A stretch of 27,257 bases of DNA, taken from contig MGSU01000315.1 of assembly GCA_001799195.1 (NCBI GenBank), forward strand, positions 1-27,257, read 5' to 3'. Made by a program: the position numbers and the translations under genes. Position 1 is the first letter of the stretch; each line of letters starts with the position of its first letter. This document shows positions 8,356 to 18,593 of this stretch, piece by piece. Under the pieces are notes generated by a model. It was not told the origin of the DNA, did no database searches, and worked only from the letters and a program-made list of their open reading frames with translations. Source of the stretch: Deltaproteobacteria bacterium RIFOXYA12_FULL_61_11. Its GTDB lineage: Bacteria; Bdellovibrionota_F; JAHFAK01; YA12-FULL-61-11.

Positions 8356-11298
8356 TCAACGCACAATACGTTCGAAATATTTCCGAATAAGTTGTTCGTA
8401 CCGGGCCGGTACCGGCTCTCTCTGGGCGTCGGCGAGTTCTTTCCGTAAGGCCTCACCACGCTTGTCCTCGGTCTTTTCGGGGATGCGGACTTGTTTACCT
8501 ATGGAAGTCCTGCGCCGTTGTCCCCGACCTAGCTTCTCCTTGGCTCCTTTCTTAGCTTGGTCGAGCTTTTCAAGCAGACTGCCGATATTCTCGAGGATGG
8601 CACGCTGCGGTACGAGGGCATCTTCGAGACGACCTTCTTCAAAATATCGTTGCGCTTGGTCGAAATCCCCACTCCAAGAAGAGGGTCCCGGCGCGAGAAA
8701 CGCTCCAACTGCTGGCTCTTCGGCGACCATTTGTTCGAAACCCGTCACCAAATCCTGATGGTCCTCGGCTAATTGCTCCTGACGCGCTTCGAATTCCTTT
8801 ACTCGACGCTGTTCGGACAAGCCGTGCCCAGAGCCGGTCTGCTTCTCGAACAGCGCCAACAACGCTGCCAATCGAACCTGGGTCCTCTCGCTTTCATGCT
8901 GAGCTTGGCTTGCCTGGGCCACGTTCGCCATTTCCGTCGACAACCAGGTCCCATACTCACGGAGTTCGACGAGAAGTGGTTCGGCCAAAACAGGTATCTG
9001 GTACAACTCTTGTCGGCGCACAACCTCCTGCATCCGCGCTTGCCCACGCCGTAGCTTCCAGAACATTTCACGGTGCCGGGTCTGGAGGGTGCGATGCGCG
9101 AGGGGTTCTGCTCCAAAGGCCTCGATCGCCTCCCCCAGAGCGAGCAGCGCTTCTTGTATCGATTCAGCAAGTCGATCCGAGGAGGCTTGCCCGTCGAGCT
9201 GCGCTAAACGCTCCGTTCCGTCATGGACCTCGCGCTGTTCCCTGGACAGCACGGTAAGTTCCTCGGCAAATCGCCCCAAACGTTCGATCAGACGATCTGA
9301 TGATTCTTGTCCCTCGGCATCAAGGGGTTGAGAAAGTTCATCCAACATGGTCGAGAGCTCGGCGAAATAGCGATCGGCGGCCTCCAGAGCCCCATCCACA
9401 TCGCCCTCACGTAGCCGGCGTTGCAGATCTTCCAGGTCATCTCCCCTGGTATGTCGTTCCAAGGCCTCACGATTGATCAGTTCGTCGAGGCGTTCATGCC
9501 GAGCCACCTCGGCAAAACGCTCCTGCACCTTGCGCATCGAACTCACGAGCTGCTTGATCAAACGTTCGATCTCGTCCAACAAAGCTTTGCTGCGTTCTGT
9601 GCGATAGCGCTGAACCAAGGTACTGAGACGCTCTCGCATGGCATGGATCCGCTCGATCAGATCCTGCACACTTTCCCCGGCAGCATCGATCCTGACCTGC
9701 TCGACGGCGAGGATATCCCTCTCATACTCACCGATATCCTCCGGGAGCCCCATGCGTACCACGGTCCACAATCCCGCCTCAATTCGCGAGGAGAGGCGAT
9801 CGCGCACCAACCGCAGTCGATCGGTCATGGTTTCGAACACCTCGGTGACGGCCTCCGAAAAAACCTCGTCCTCGGCCTGAGAACTCAGCAGTCCGAGAAG
9901 CACCTGCTCGATCGCGGTGAGGCGCTCGAGCTGGGATCGCATGGTGGCTCCGAGCACTGCCGAAGGTTCGATCAAAGCGTTCAAGGCTCCACCGAGTTGA
10001 TCGACCAACATATCACGCAAGCGCTGCTGCTCTGCCAGGTGACGTTCGATCGTCTCGTCAAGGGTTCCCACTGTAATGGTATAGACGGTGGAGGAAGAAG
10101 TCTTCGGGCCGGAGAGAGCATCTCTGTCCTCGACCTCGACTGCGTATTCAAGGCGATCCCCGTCCTCCAACTCGAGCTCCCGGAGGTGCAAGGTAGTCCG
10201 GCCCTCGATCCGCGAACGGCCATTCGAGACATCGTCGAGCGATAGGGAATGTTTCGCCCGATCTTGCTGACCGACTTTTCCATGGACCAGCCAGGCTCGC
10301 TGCAACGGGAAGTCGTCTTCCAGGGAGTAAGCGATCTCGAGGCTGTCCCCGCGCTTGAGTTCGAGGTCCTTTGCCGGGAAGGTGATGCTCGCGGAGGGTG
10401 GCAGATCAGGTATCACGTTGATCTTCCTGATCCCATCCAGAACTGTTTCTCCACCTTCCGCATCGGTGGTTCGGAAATGGTAGGGCCCGCTGGTGTTGAC
10501 CGGTACAGCAATCTCATACTCTCGTTCAGAGGTCCTGGTGCAATCGAGGAACTGATCAGGCAACACAATACCAAGATGTTCCACCGCCACTGTGAGGTGT
10601 ACCCGCAAGGTCGCCACCGTTCCTCGAAGCGCGGAAAAGTTGCCATCCGTGTTCGATAACCTTCGCGTAGGAAGCCCCGAATAGTCGGGGGGACTGAGGA
10701 GGAGGTCGAGATCGAGGACCCGAGGAGCAACCTCAGGACGTTGCAGAGTAGCAAAGAGGAAAGGCGAACGGCCGAGCGGACGCCCTTCGACAACAGCAGT
10801 ACCCAACGCTTTGATATAAAAAAGATCGATCACGAGCAGCACGGCTAGAATGGCACGTAAGGTCCTGCGTCGGGCCACTCCGTGGAAGCCTTGGGCCTTG
10901 GCCAGACGAGTATCGGTCTCCTCGAGGTGCCGACGGATCAAAGTACTCGAGAACCCAGGAACATGCTCGAGGAGGAGACCACTGAAGGCATGAGCATTGA
11001 CGAGATACCCTGCAAATTCGGGGTTCCTTGCTTCAAGCCAGCGCAATTCTCGCTGCTCACTGCGTTGGCGAAAGGTTCGGAGTATGATCAGGGCCACGCT
11101 GCCGGTCCAGAGGGCAACTACCAGCTCATCGGCGATACGTACCGAGGTAGGCAAGAGAGCTGCACTCAACACCCAGACCACGCCGAAGAACCACAAACTG
11201 GTCCGAACCGTGACCTCGAACAGGTCTTGTGCGAACACCAGCCGTCTGGCTCGGCGTAATCGCCGTCGTCCAAGTGTCTCCGACCTTGCCTCGACCAC
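8356..11298 (-). CDS. Large membrane-anchored coiled-coil protein, DUF4175-like
   Basis: 980 residues starting with GTG (GGAG 8 nt upstream). The N-terminal 80 residues carry two hydrophobic segments (about 33-52 and 57-75), with a third at about 148-165. A beta-rich part (about 190-400) contains VLDLDLLLSPPDYSGLPTR and two Ig-like stretches. From about 410 to the end it is highly charged, rich in Glu, Arg, Leu and Gln, with heptad-like periodicity, hence a long coiled coil. This three-TM, beta-domain, coiled-coil layout resembles DUF4175 proteins of Proteobacteria, whose role is not established. It is first in the minus-strand run and 94 bp upstream of pta. No enzyme motif was found. An envelope scaffold role is inference. 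Confidence 0.8.
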   Translation of the reverse strand: MVEARSETLGRRRLRRARRLVFAQDLFEVTVRTSLWFFGVVWVLSAALLPTSVRIADELVVALWTGSVALIILRTFRQRSEQRELRWLEARNPEFAGYLVNAHAFSGLLLEHVPGFSSTLIRRHLEETDTRLAKAQGFHGVARRRTLRAILAVLLVIDLFYIKALGTAVVEGRPLGRSPFLFATLQRPEVAPRVLDLDLLLSPPDYSGLPTRRLSNTDGNFSALRGTVATLRVHLTVAVEHLGIVLPDQFLDCTRTSEREYEIAVPVNTSGPYHFRTTDAEGGETVLDGIRKINVIPDLPPSASITFPAKDLELKRGDSLEIAYSLEDDFPLQRAWLVHGKVGQQDRAKHSLSLDDVSNGRSRIEGRTTLHLRELELEDGDRLEYAVEVEDRDALSGPKTSSSTVYTITVGTLDETIERHLAEQQRLRDMLVDQLGGALNALIEPSAVLGATMRSQLERLTAIEQVLLGLLSSQAEDEVFSEAVTEVFETMTDRLRLVRDRLSSRIEAGLWTVVRMGLPEDIGEYERDILAVEQVRIDAAGESVQDLIERIHAMRERLSTLVQRYRTERSKALLDEIERLIKQLVSSMRKVQERFAEVARHERLDELINREALERHTRGDDLEDLQRRLREGDVDGALEAADRYFAELSTMLDELSQPLDAEGQESSDRLIERLGRFAEELTVLSREQREVHDGTERLAQLDGQASSDRLAESIQEALLALGEAIEAFGAEPLAHRTLQTRHREMFWKLRRGQARMQEVVRRQELYQIPVLAEPLLVELREYGTWLSTEMANVAQASQAQHESERTQVRLAALLALFEKQTGSGHGLSEQRRVKEFEARQEQLAEDHQDLVTGFEQMVAEEPAVGAFLAPGPSSWSGDFDQAQRYFEEGRLEDALVPQRAILENIGSLLEKLDQAKKGAKEKLGRGQRRRTSIGKQVRIPEKTEDKRGEALRKELADAQREPVPARYEQLIRKYFERIVR

Positions 11299-11321
11299 CT
11301 CTTCTCCACATCCCCCTACCG

Positions 11322-11350
11322 TTGACCGGTGTCGTGCATTCTACTATAGA
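11322..11350 (+). promoter_or_regulatory. Promoter for the GT2 glycosyltransferase gene
   Basis: TTGACC (11322-11327), a 17-nt spacer and TATAGA (11345-11350) form a good sigma70-type promoter. The expected start near 11357 gives a leader of about 50 nt. It overlaps the opposite promoter at 11338-11366. Confidence 0.6.
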
Positions 11351-11366
11351 GGATAGGGCCTGTCAT
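11338..11366 (-). promoter_or_regulatory. Promoter for the minus-strand operon
   Basis: Read on the minus strand: ATGACA (11361-11366), a 17-nt spacer and TAGAAT (11338-11343), each box one mismatch from consensus. The expected start near 11331 leaves about 33 nt before the GTG of the coiled-coil protein. Its -10 box lies 1 bp from the -10 box of the plus-strand promoter. Confidence 0.6.
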
Positions 11367-11406
11367 GCGCTTCACCTCCGAAGTAACCTGACCGAGAGGA
11401 GCCCGG

Positions 11407-12150
11407 ATGTCCTGTTCTCATCTCGTGATCGTCATACCGACCTACAACGAAGCGACGACGATCCTCCCCTTGGTAGCTGCCCTTGAAACCTATTGCCCAG
11501 GCGCTTCACTGCTGGTGGTCGACGATGCTTCCCCCGACGGCACCGGCGACCTCATCGAGAGCTTGGCCCAACGATCTCCTCAGGTACATCTCCTCAGGCG
11601 AAAGGGAAAGCTCGGACTAGGATCTGCCTATGTCATCGGTTTCACCTGGGCCCTGGAACAAGGCTACACCCTGATCGCCCAAATGGATGCCGACTTCTCC
11701 CACGACCCTGCAGACCTCCCACGCTTGCTCGAGGCCATCAACCACTGTGACACCGCCATTGGTTCCCGGTATTGTCCCGGAGGCGAAACCCGCAACTGGA
11801 ACCTCGGCCGTCGACTGATCAGCCGTTCTGGCAGTCTCTACGGCACCCTCTTTTTCCCCTCCATCGGTCTCCGAGATCTGACCTCGGGTTTCAAGGTCCA
11901 CCGTCGAGAAGTTCTCGAGGGGATCGGGCTCCACCGCCTCCGTTCCAATGGGTATGCCTTCCAGATCGAACTGAGCATTCGTGCCCGTCAGGGCGGCTTC
12001 AGATTGCGGGAAATCCCCATCACGTTTCACGACCGGCGGGTCGGGATGTCAAAAATGGACCACTCCATCGTCGCCGAGGCGGTCCTGCGCATTCCCTGGC
12101 TGCGCTTCACCAGCCACGAGTTCCCCAAACGACGCAGGAATTCGGCTTGA
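11407..12150 (+). CDS. Polyprenol-phosphate mannosyltransferase-like GT2 glycosyltransferase
   Basis: 247 residues with GAGAGGAG upstream of the ATG. Family 2 glycosyltransferase of the DPM1 type: LVIVIPTYNEA at the start, VVDDASPDGTGDLI (37-50), the metal-binding DAD (94-96) in QMDADFSHDP, and the DPM1-like IGSRYCPGGETRNW, DLTSGFKVHRREVL and NGYAFQIEL blocks. Such enzymes transfer mannose (or glucose) from a nucleotide sugar to undecaprenyl or dolichyl phosphate on the inner face of the cytoplasmic membrane, feeding later glycan transfer. No C-terminal membrane segments are present, so it is the short, peripheral type. The donor sugar cannot be told from sequence. It is a monocistronic gene divergent from the left operon; the tRNA promoter overlaps its stop. 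Confidence 0.88.
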   Translation: MSCSHLVIVIPTYNEATTILPLVAALETYCPGASLLVVDDASPDGTGDLIESLAQRSPQVHLLRRKGKLGLGSAYVIGFTWALEQGYTLIAQMDADFSHDPADLPRLLEAINHCDTAIGSRYCPGGETRNWNLGRRLISRSGSLYGTLFFPSIGLRDLTSGFKVHRREVLEGIGLHRLRSNGYAFQIELSIRARQGGFRLREIPITFHDRRVGMSKMDHSIVAEAVLRIPWLRFTSHEFPKRRRNSA

Positions 12151-12176
12151 CAACCCGGGTTTTACTGGCATATGGA
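12147..12176 (+). promoter_or_regulatory. Promoter of the tRNA cluster
   Basis: TTGACA (12147-12152), an 18-nt spacer and TATGGA (12171-12176). The consensus -35 box contains the TGA stop codon of the preceding glycosyltransferase gene. Transcription would start near 12183, about 20 nt before tRNA-Arg. Confidence 0.55.
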
Positions 12177-12201
12177 TGGGGCGCGCTGAGGAGGCAATCG
12201 T

Positions 12202-12275
<74 letters not shown>

Positions 12276-12281
12276 TGAGAC

Positions 12282-12356
12282 GGTGAGTGTAGCTCAGATA
12301 GGTAGAGCATCGGACTGTGGCTCCGAGTGTCGGGGGTTCGAATCCCCTCACTCACC
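12282..12356 (+). tRNA. tRNA-His (anticodon GTG)
   Basis: Cloverleaf with an 8-bp acceptor GGTGAGTG/CACTCACC, including the extra G at -1 opposite C73 that HisRS needs. Anticodon stem TCGGA/TCCGA with loop CTGTGGC (anticodon GTG); T-arm GGGGG-TTCGAAT-CCCCT. CCA is not encoded. It lies 6 nt after tRNA-Arg, so both are on one precursor. Confidence 0.96.
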
Positions 12357-12389
12357 TTTAAGGTATCCGGGACGTGGAAAACCTTTGGC

Positions 12390-12418
12390 TTGACAGATCA
12401 TGGGCACCATGGTACCAA
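12390..12418 (+). promoter_or_regulatory. Possible internal promoter before tRNA-Lys
   Basis: TTGACA (12390-12395), a 17-nt spacer and TACCAA (12413-12418) in the 75-bp gap between tRNA-His and tRNA-Lys. It would start transcription about 7 nt before mature tRNA-Lys, so the cluster may be two transcription units. Confidence 0.45.
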
Positions 12419-12431
12419 CCCGGAAGTGATT

Positions 12432-12504
<73 letters not shown>

Positions 12505-12521
12505 TTCTCTTTTTTTGCCGC

Positions 12522-12601
12522 GTGAGAGTGGCGGAATTGGTAGACGCACTGGATTTAGGATCCAGCGGGCAACCGTGGGGGTTCAAATCCCCCCTCTCGC
12601 A
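12522..12601 (+). tRNA. tRNA-Leu (anticodon TAG)
   Basis: Class II tRNA: the acceptor GTGAGAG pairs with CTCTCGC (T-G wobble at position 2); anticodon stem CTGGA/TCCAG with loop TTTAGGA (anticodon TAG); an extended variable arm and T-arm GGGGG-TTCAAAT-CCCCC follow. Discriminator A; CCA not encoded. It decodes CUA and other CUN codons. Confidence 0.95.
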
Positions 12602-12898
12602 TTCAGTTACTCTCGAAATATGCTGCCATTTCATCACAATAAGCCTTTTCCTTGTACAATCGAAAAGAAATATTCGGCACACTGCGAGGTAGAATCCCCG
12701 CCGCGAGGTTCTCGTCGATGAAAAGTAAGGAGTCGGTTCGAGCGCGGCGATCGGAATCCCAACTTGGGGGAACCTTCCTCCCCCTGACCGAGGAGGGGAT
12801 ACGCGTTGACAACGGTCCGAGATGAGGTATAACTACCCGGCTGGCCGGTGCCTCTGCGCCAGCGAACTGCTGAAGGTATCGAGCGCGAGGGAGTCGCC
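12602..12898. other. Intergenic region between the tRNA cluster and tig
   Basis: No supported gene in these 297 bp. It contains a weak AT hairpin (CTTTTC 12645-12650 with GAAAAG 12662-12667), a 6-bp GC hairpin at 12766-12784 (GGGGGA/TCCCCC, 7-nt loop) and the tig promoter. Neither hairpin has a T-tract, so where the tRNA transcript ends is not clear. Confidence 0.5.
12806..12833 (+). promoter_or_regulatory. Promoter for tig (and probably clpP-clpX-lon)
   Basis: A perfect TTGACA (12806-12811), a 16-nt spacer and TATAAC (12828-12833). Start expected near 12840, giving a leader of about 59 nt to the tig ATG. It looks like a vegetative, strong promoter; no separate heat-shock promoter was recognised before clpP or lon. 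Confidence 0.65.
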
Positions 12899-14203
12899 AT
12901 GAAGGTCGAGATCCAAGAACTGTCCAATTATGAGCGCAAGCTGAATGTGTCCATCCCGCAAGAGGTGGTCCGCGAAGAGACCGACAAATCCGTTGCCGAA
13001 TTCCGTAAGAACACCGACATCAAGGGCTTCCGCAAGGGTAAGATCCCTCGCGAATTGGTTTTGACCATGTTCCGTAAAGACGTCAACCGCATGGTGGAAA
13101 CCAATCTCCTGAAAGAATATCTTCCTAAAGTGCTCGAGGACGAGAAACTCCAGCCGGTCTCCATCCCGGAAATTGTCGAGCAAGTCCTCGACAACGACGA
13201 GAACTTCACTTTCTCCGCGACGTTCGAAGTCAAACCCGTCATCGAACTCGGCGATTACTCGAGCTTTTCACTGACGAAGGAAGCGGTCATCATCGAGGAA
13301 GACGAGGTCGAGACCGAATTACGGAAATTGCAAGAAATGCGTTCGATTCTCCATGAGGTCCCCGAGGAACGCCCCACCACGGCAGGGGATTTCCTCCACG
13401 TCGACCTCTCTCTCTCCCTAGACGGAATCACTCTCGAGAAGTACTCGTCCAAGGACCAAGTGCTCGAATTGGGCAAGGATCTCTTCGTACCCGGGCTCGA
13501 TACTTTCTTGACCGGTTTGATCAAGGGTGAGGAAAGGACCTTCACCTTGAACGTTCCTGATACCTTCTTCGATAAAGGGATCGCGGGTAAGTCCATCGAG
13601 GGAAACGCCAGGTTGCTGACCATCAAGACCAAGGAAATCCCTGCACTCGACGACGAGTTCGCCCGCAGCCTCGGCGACATCGAGAGCCTGGCAGAGCTGC
13701 GCGAGAAGATCACCGCAACCCTCCACCAGAGCAAAGAAACCGCGGTACAACAGAAACTCGGAGACCAGATCGTCGAGACCTTGCTCTCCCGGAACGATTT
13801 CGGCGTGCCCAAATCCCTGGTCGATTACCAATTGCGCAAGATGATCAAAGATACCTTGATGCGGTACCAGTTCGGAGGCTTCAGTAAAGAACCGAGCCTC
13901 GAGGACCTGCGGAAACTGGAGAGCGAATACCACGATCAGGCCGTGACCGCGGTCAAGTCCATGCTCATCCTCGACACCATCGCCGAAAAAGAGAAGGTTG
14001 AGGTCGGCGACGACGAGATCGACGAACGGATCACCAAGTCCTACCAGGAACATCCGGCCCTCAAACGGGAGATCCTGAATCATTACAGCAAAGACGAGAA
14101 CCGGGAAATGCTGAAACACCAGCTCACGCTTGATAAAACCTTGTTGTGGCTGGTCGAACGCGCCACAGGGAAGACCGCCGCTGAGCAACCCGCGGCAGAG
14201 TAA
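12899..14203 (+). CDS. tig: Trigger factor
   Basis: 434 residues (Escherichia coli 432) from [14 protein letters not shown], with GAGGGAG 7 nt upstream; the frame opens 17 codons earlier without support. A ribosome-bound chaperone and peptidyl-prolyl isomerase at the exit tunnel. The ribosome-docking signature GFRKGKIP is at residues 43-50, with the FRK at 44-46 as in Escherichia coli. The FKBP-like domain follows (about 155-235: [13 protein letters not shown]...[22 protein letters not shown]), then the helical C-terminal arm. First gene of tig-clpP-clpX-lon, 25 nt before clpP. Confidence 0.96.
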   Translation: MKVEIQELSNYERKLNVSIPQEVVREETDKSVAEFRKNTDIKGFRKGKIPRELVLTMFRKDVNRMVETNLLKEYLPKVLEDEKLQPVSIPEIVEQVLDNDENFTFSATFEVKPVIELGDYSSFSLTKEAVIIEEDEVETELRKLQEMRSILHEVPEERPTTAGDFLHVDLSLSLDGITLEKYSSKDQVLELGKDLFVPGLDTFLTGLIKGEERTFTLNVPDTFFDKGIAGKSIEGNARLLTIKTKEIPALDDEFARSLGDIESLAELREKITATLHQSKETAVQQKLGDQIVETLLSRNDFGVPKSLVDYQLRKMIKDTLMRYQFGGFSKEPSLEDLRKLESEYHDQAVTAVKSMLILDTIAEKEKVEVGDDEIDERITKSYQEHPALKREILNHYSKDENREMLKHQLTLDKTLLWLVERATGKTAAEQPAAE

Positions 14204-14228
14204 CCCCTCATCCGGTCTTGGAGACACC

Positions 14229-14825
14229 ATGAGCCTCATACCTTATGTCATCGAACAGACCCACCGCGGTGAGAGGTCCTACGACATCTTCTCCCGCCTG
14301 CTCAAAGACCGTATCATCTTCCTCGGTACGGCCATCGACGAGAACGTCGCCAACGTCGTCGTGGCCCAACTCCTCTTTCTCCAAGCAGAGGATGCGGAGA
14401 AGGACGTTCACGTGTACCTGAACTCGCCAGGTGGCTCCGTCAGCGCCGGGATGGCCATCTACGACACCATGCAGTACATCAAACCCGATGTGGTCACCTA
14501 TTGCATCGGTTTGGCAGCAAGCATGGGTGCGATCTTGCTCACCGCAGGCGCAAAGGGGAAACGCTATGCCCTGCCTAATTCCAAGATCATGATTCACCAA
14601 CCCCTCGGCGGGGTTTCGGGACAAGCGAGTGACATCGAGATCGCAGCCCGCGAGATCGTCAAGACCAAACAACTGCTCAATGAGATTCTCAGCCGACACA
14701 GCGGTCAACCCCTCGAGCGGGTGCAGCAAGACACGGATCGCGATTATTACATGACCTCCGAAGAAGCCCTGGCCTATGGCTTGATTGACAAGGTCTTCAC
14801 GCCGAGCAAAGGCGGGACGGTATGA
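14229..14825 (+). CDS. clpP: ATP-dependent Clp protease proteolytic subunit
   Basis: 198 residues from [24 protein letters not shown] is just upstream, and the longer open frame overlaps tig without a ribosome site. Serine peptidase forming the 14-subunit barrel that degrades substrates unfolded by ClpX. The catalytic triad is complete: Ser98 in GLAASMGA, His123 in MIHQPLGG and Asp172 in TDRDYYM. The N-terminal propeptide is very short; the [17 protein letters not shown] entry follows the classical ClpP1 type. Overlaps clpX by 4 nt (ATGA), so subunit supply is coupled. Confidence 0.97.
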   Translation: MSLIPYVIEQTHRGERSYDIFSRLLKDRIIFLGTAIDENVANVVVAQLLFLQAEDAEKDVHVYLNSPGGSVSAGMAIYDTMQYIKPDVVTYCIGLAASMGAILLTAGAKGKRYALPNSKIMIHQPLGGVSGQASDIEIAAREIVKTKQLLNEILSRHSGQPLERVQQDTDRDYYMTSEEALAYGLIDKVFTPSKGGTV

Positions 14826-16096
14826 CCAGAAAGAGCAGCACGAAGAACGAGCTGTGCTGCTCCTTCTGCGGCAAGAGTCAGAAGGAGATCAGGAGGTTGA
14901 TCGCCGGTCCGACCGTCTACATCTGCGATGAGTGCGTGGAGCTTTGCAACGAGATCATCGCCGAAGAGTACGAGAAGGAAGAAGCCACGATGACGAGCGG
15001 CAAATTGCCTACGCCGCAAGAAATCAAGGCTATACTGGACGACTTCGTGATCGAACAGGACTTCGCCAAGAAGGTCCTCTCGGTCCAGGTCTACAATCAC
15101 TATAAACGCATCGAACAGCGTCACGGCAAGGATGATATCGAAATTCAGAAGAGCAACATCTTGTTGCTCGGTCCCACCGGCACCGGGAAGACCCTGCTCG
15201 CCAGGACCCTCGCCCGGCTACTCAACGTTCCCTTCACCATCGCCGATGCCACTAATTTGACCGAAGCAGGCTATGTCGGTGAAGATGTTGAGAACATTCT
15301 GGTCAATTTGCTCCAAGCCGCCGAGTACGACCTCGAACGTGCAAAGAAAGGTATCATTTATATAGACGAGATCGACAAGATCGCTCGCAAGGGCGACAGC
15401 CCCTCGATCACCCGTGACGTCTCCGGAGAAGGAGTGCAACAAGCCCTGCTCAAGATCATCGAGGGCACCGTGGCAAACGTCCCACCCAAAGGGGGACGCA
15501 AACATCCCCAACAGGAATTCATCAAGGTTGACACCACCGACATCCTCTTCATCTGCGGTGGAGCCTTCGTGGGTATCGAGGACATCATCGCCCGGAGGAT
15601 CGGCGAAAAGACCATTGGTTTCGGCGCCACGACCGTCAAGTCCGCGGCCAAGGACCGCGATGCACTCCTATCCCAGACCGAACCCGAGGACTTGCTCAAG
15701 TTCGGGATGATCCCGGAATTCATCGGCCGAGTGCCCGTGATCGCGACCTTGCACGAACTCGGCGAGCAAGCCCTGGTCGAGATTTTGACCAAACCCAAGA
15801 ACGCCTTGGTCAAACAATATCAGAAACTCATGGGATTGGAGAACGTCCAGCTCAAGTTCACCGAAAAATGCCTGACCATCGTCGCGAAAGAAGCGCTCAA
15901 GCGCAAAGCTGGCGCCCGTGGGCTCCGCTCCATCCTCGAACGGGCCATGCTCGACGTCATGTTCAATGTCCCTTCCATGGACGATGTACGAGAATGCATC
16001 ATCAACGAGGATGTCATTCTCAACGGGAGCGAACCGTTTCTCGTCTACAAGAACGATCCAGGCCTGAAGGTCAGCACCACGGCCAAGAAGAATTGA
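14822..16096 (+). CDS. clpX: Clp protease ATP-binding subunit ClpX
   Basis: 424 residues, normal length. A hexameric AAA+ unfoldase delivering substrates to ClpP. The N-terminal zinc-binding domain has CSFC (13-16) and CDEC (35-38). The ATPase has Walker A GPTGTGKT (117-124), Walker B IIYIDEID, the pore-loop GYVG, the substrate-binding RKH loop in [10 protein letters not shown], and a sensor-2 GARGLRS. The ClpP-docking IGF loop is present in EKTIGFGA. All functional loops are intact. ATGA overlap with clpP; its stop lies inside the Shine-Dalgarno of lon. Confidence 0.97.
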   Translation: MTRKSSTKNELCCSFCGKSQKEIRRLIAGPTVYICDECVELCNEIIAEEYEKEEATMTSGKLPTPQEIKAILDDFVIEQDFAKKVLSVQVYNHYKRIEQRHGKDDIEIQKSNILLLGPTGTGKTLLARTLARLLNVPFTIADATNLTEAGYVGEDVENILVNLLQAAEYDLERAKKGIIYIDEIDKIARKGDSPSITRDVSGEGVQQALLKIIEGTVANVPPKGGRKHPQQEFIKVDTTDILFICGGAFVGIEDIIARRIGEKTIGFGATTVKSAAKDRDALLSQTEPEDLLKFGMIPEFIGRVPVIATLHELGEQALVEILTKPKNALVKQYQKLMGLENVQLKFTEKCLTIVAKEALKRKAGARGLRSILERAMLDVMFNVPSMDDVRECIINEDVILNGSEPFLVYKNDPGLKVSTTAKKN

Positions 16097-16104
16097 GGTA
16101 ATCC

Positions 16105-18549
16105 ATGATTTTCAAAGCAGACGACGACCGCAAGAGCGGGCAACACCGCGAGGTCCCGTTATTGCCCCTGCGCGATATCATCATTTTCCCTTACATGGTC
16201 GTGCCGCTGTTCGTCGGTCGCGATCGCTCCATCGCCGCCATCGAGGAGGCTATGAACTCCGAGAAGGACATCCTCTTGGTGGCCCAGAAGAAGGCCAAGG
16301 TCAACGACCCTGAGCCAGAGGATATTTACCGGGTCGGGACGCTCGGCACCATCATTCAACTCCTTCGGCTCCCGGACAACACGGTGAAAGTCTTGATCGA
16401 GGGAAAACGCCGCGCCCGAGTTCTCGACTATCTCCCCAACGAACGCTTCTTCCATGTGGAAATTGAAGAATACCCCCAGATCCGGGACGAAGGAGTGGAC
16501 GTCGAGAGCGTCATGCGCGAGACCCACTCGATCTTCGAGTCCTACGTCAAACTCAACAACAAGATCCCGCCCGAGATGCTCATGTCGGTGACCACCATCG
16601 ACGATCCTTCGCGGTTGGCGGATACCATTGTTGCTCACCTCAGCTTGAAGAAGATCGAGGATAAGCAGGAAATCCTCGAAATCGCCTCACCTCACGACCG
16701 GCTGCAGAAACTCAACGCCATCATGCAGGGAGAGATCGAGATCCTCCAGGTGGAGAAGAAGATCAAATCCCGGGTCAAGAAGCAGATGGAGAAGACTCAG
16801 AAAGAGTTCTATCTCAATGAGCAGATGCAAGCGATCCAGAAGGAACTCGGCGACAAGGATGAGGTCAAGAGTGAACTGCAGGAACTCGAAGAGCGTATTA
16901 AGCAAAAGGCGCTCTCGAAGGAAGCCGACCAGAAGGTAGGGAAAGAGCTAAAAAAGCTCAAGATGATGATGCCCATGTCGGCTGAAGCAACGGTCGTACG
17001 CAATTACATCGACTGGATCCTCTCGCTGCCGTGGAACGAATGCACCGAGGACAAGCTGGACATCAACGAAGCTGAAACCATCCTCAATGAGGATCATTAT
17101 GGTCTGAAGCAGGTCAAAGAACGCATCCTCGAATACTTGGCAGTACAAGCCCTCGTCGATCAGATCAAGGGCCCGATACTCTGTTTCGCAGGACCACCCG
17201 GGGTGGGCAAGACCTCTCTGGGGCACTCCATCGCCAGGGCTATGGGCCGGAAGTTCGTGCGCATCAGCTTGGGAGGCGTACGCGATGAAGCAGAAATTCG
17301 CGGACACCGCCGCACCTACATCGGCGCCATGCCCGGCAAAATCATCCAGAGCCTGAAAAAGGCCGGCACGGACAACCCCGTGTTCCTCCTCGACGAAGTC
17401 GACAAGATGAGTATGGACTTCCGCGGCGATCCCTCCTCCGCCCTGCTCGAGGTGCTCGATCCAGAACAGAACCACACCTTCAACGACCACTATCTTGATC
17501 TCGATTACGACCTCTCCAAGGTGATGTTCATCACCACTGCCAATAACCTGCATAACATTCCAAGACCCTTGCACGACCGCATGGAAATCATCCCGATCGC
17601 CGGCTACACCGAGATCGAGAAGCTGCACATCGCCAAACGTCACTTGCTGCGCAAGGAATACGCCGAAAACGGTCTCTACGAGAAGAACATTTCTTTCACC
17701 GACAACGCTATCACCTCGATCGTTCGCCGTTATACTCGAGAATCCGGGGTACGCAGTCTCGAACGCGAGATCGCCGCAATCTGCCGCAAAGTTGCCAAAG
17801 AGATCGTCAAATACGGCCGTGATCACCACATTGATGTCACTACTCAACGCATCCAGAAATACCTCGGTATCCCCCGTTATCGCTACAGCAAACCCGAGGA
17901 ACAGGACGAGATCGGCCTCACCAACGGATTGGCCTGGACCGAGGTCGGAGGAGAACTCCTGGTCACCGAGGTCTCGATCATGCCCGGTAAAGGGAAATTG
18001 ACCATCACCGGAAAACTCGGCGACGTCATGCAGGAATCCGCCCAGGCTGCAATGAGCTACGTACGTACTCGATCGAAACAACTCGGCCTACCCGACGATT
18101 TCTACCAGAATCTGGATCTGCACATCCACGTGCCCGAGGGCGCCATTCCCAAGGATGGTCCCTCGGCCGGCATCACCATGGCCACCTCGTTGATCTCCGC
18201 ACTGACGAAGATTCCGGTGCGGAAAACCGTAGCCATGACCGGAGAGATCACCCTGCGCGGTCGGGTCCTACCGATCGGTGGTCTCAAGGAAAAGCTCATG
18301 GCGGCGCAACGGGCACGCATGAAAAGCGTCTGCGTACCTAAAGACAACAGAAAAGATATCAAAGAGATACCAAAACCGATTATCTCGGGTCTGCAACTCG
18401 TCTTCGTCGATCACATGGATGAGGTCATGGCTCACGCCCTTGATTTCACAGGTCGTGAAGAGTTGCTCAAGAATTTCGATCTGACCGTGCCCTCCTCCCT
18501 GGCCGCCTCGAAGAGCGACCTCGCCGAGGTCCTCCCGACCACCCATTGA
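16105..18549 (+). CDS. lon: ATP-dependent protease La
   Basis: 814 residues, a LonA-type protein. The N-terminal substrate-binding domain ([23 protein letters not shown]) and a helical coiled region (about 210-300) precede the AAA+ module with Walker A GPPGVGKT (363-370) and Walker [13 protein letters not shown]. The C-terminal protease domain has the Ser687/Lys730 dyad in [10 protein letters not shown] and [10 protein letters not shown]. It degrades misfolded and specific regulatory proteins in the cytosol. GAGGT lies 6 nt before the ATG and starts within the clpX stop, only 8 nt upstream, so it is probably read from the tig promoter as well as any own promoter. Confidence 0.97.
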   Translation: MIFKADDDRKSGQHREVPLLPLRDIIIFPYMVVPLFVGRDRSIAAIEEAMNSEKDILLVAQKKAKVNDPEPEDIYRVGTLGTIIQLLRLPDNTVKVLIEGKRRARVLDYLPNERFFHVEIEEYPQIRDEGVDVESVMRETHSIFESYVKLNNKIPPEMLMSVTTIDDPSRLADTIVAHLSLKKIEDKQEILEIASPHDRLQKLNAIMQGEIEILQVEKKIKSRVKKQMEKTQKEFYLNEQMQAIQKELGDKDEVKSELQELEERIKQKALSKEADQKVGKELKKLKMMMPMSAEATVVRNYIDWILSLPWNECTEDKLDINEAETILNEDHYGLKQVKERILEYLAVQALVDQIKGPILCFAGPPGVGKTSLGHSIARAMGRKFVRISLGGVRDEAEIRGHRRTYIGAMPGKIIQSLKKAGTDNPVFLLDEVDKMSMDFRGDPSSALLEVLDPEQNHTFNDHYLDLDYDLSKVMFITTANNLHNIPRPLHDRMEIIPIAGYTEIEKLHIAKRHLLRKEYAENGLYEKNISFTDNAITSIVRRYTRESGVRSLEREIAAICRKVAKEIVKYGRDHHIDVTTQRIQKYLGIPRYRYSKPEEQDEIGLTNGLAWTEVGGELLVTEVSIMPGKGKLTITGKLGDVMQESAQAAMSYVRTRSKQLGLPDDFYQNLDLHIHVPEGAIPKDGPSAGITMATSLISALTKIPVRKTVAMTGEITLRGRVLPIGGLKEKLMAAQRARMKSVCVPKDNRKDIKEIPKPIISGLQLVFVDHMDEVMAHALDFTGREELLKNFDLTVPSSLAASKSDLAEVLPTTH

Positions 18550-18593
18550 GATTGACGTATCAAAGGCTTGTGGGTGATCTCACCCCCAGAACA

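Noticed and set aside
9421-10245. 274-codon plus-strand frame over the coiled-coil protein gene
   Set aside because: Antisense shadow in GC-biased coding DNA, with no start signal or motif.
12505-12521. T-run between tRNA-Lys and tRNA-Leu as a terminator
   Set aside because: No separate stem precedes the T-run other than the tRNA itself, and tRNA-Leu follows at once.
13418-14239. 273-codon minus-strand frame over tig
   Set aside because: Antisense to trigger factor; no ribosome site or domain.
16948-18081. 377-codon minus-strand frame over lon
   Set aside because: Antisense shadow of the highly conserved Lon ATPase region.
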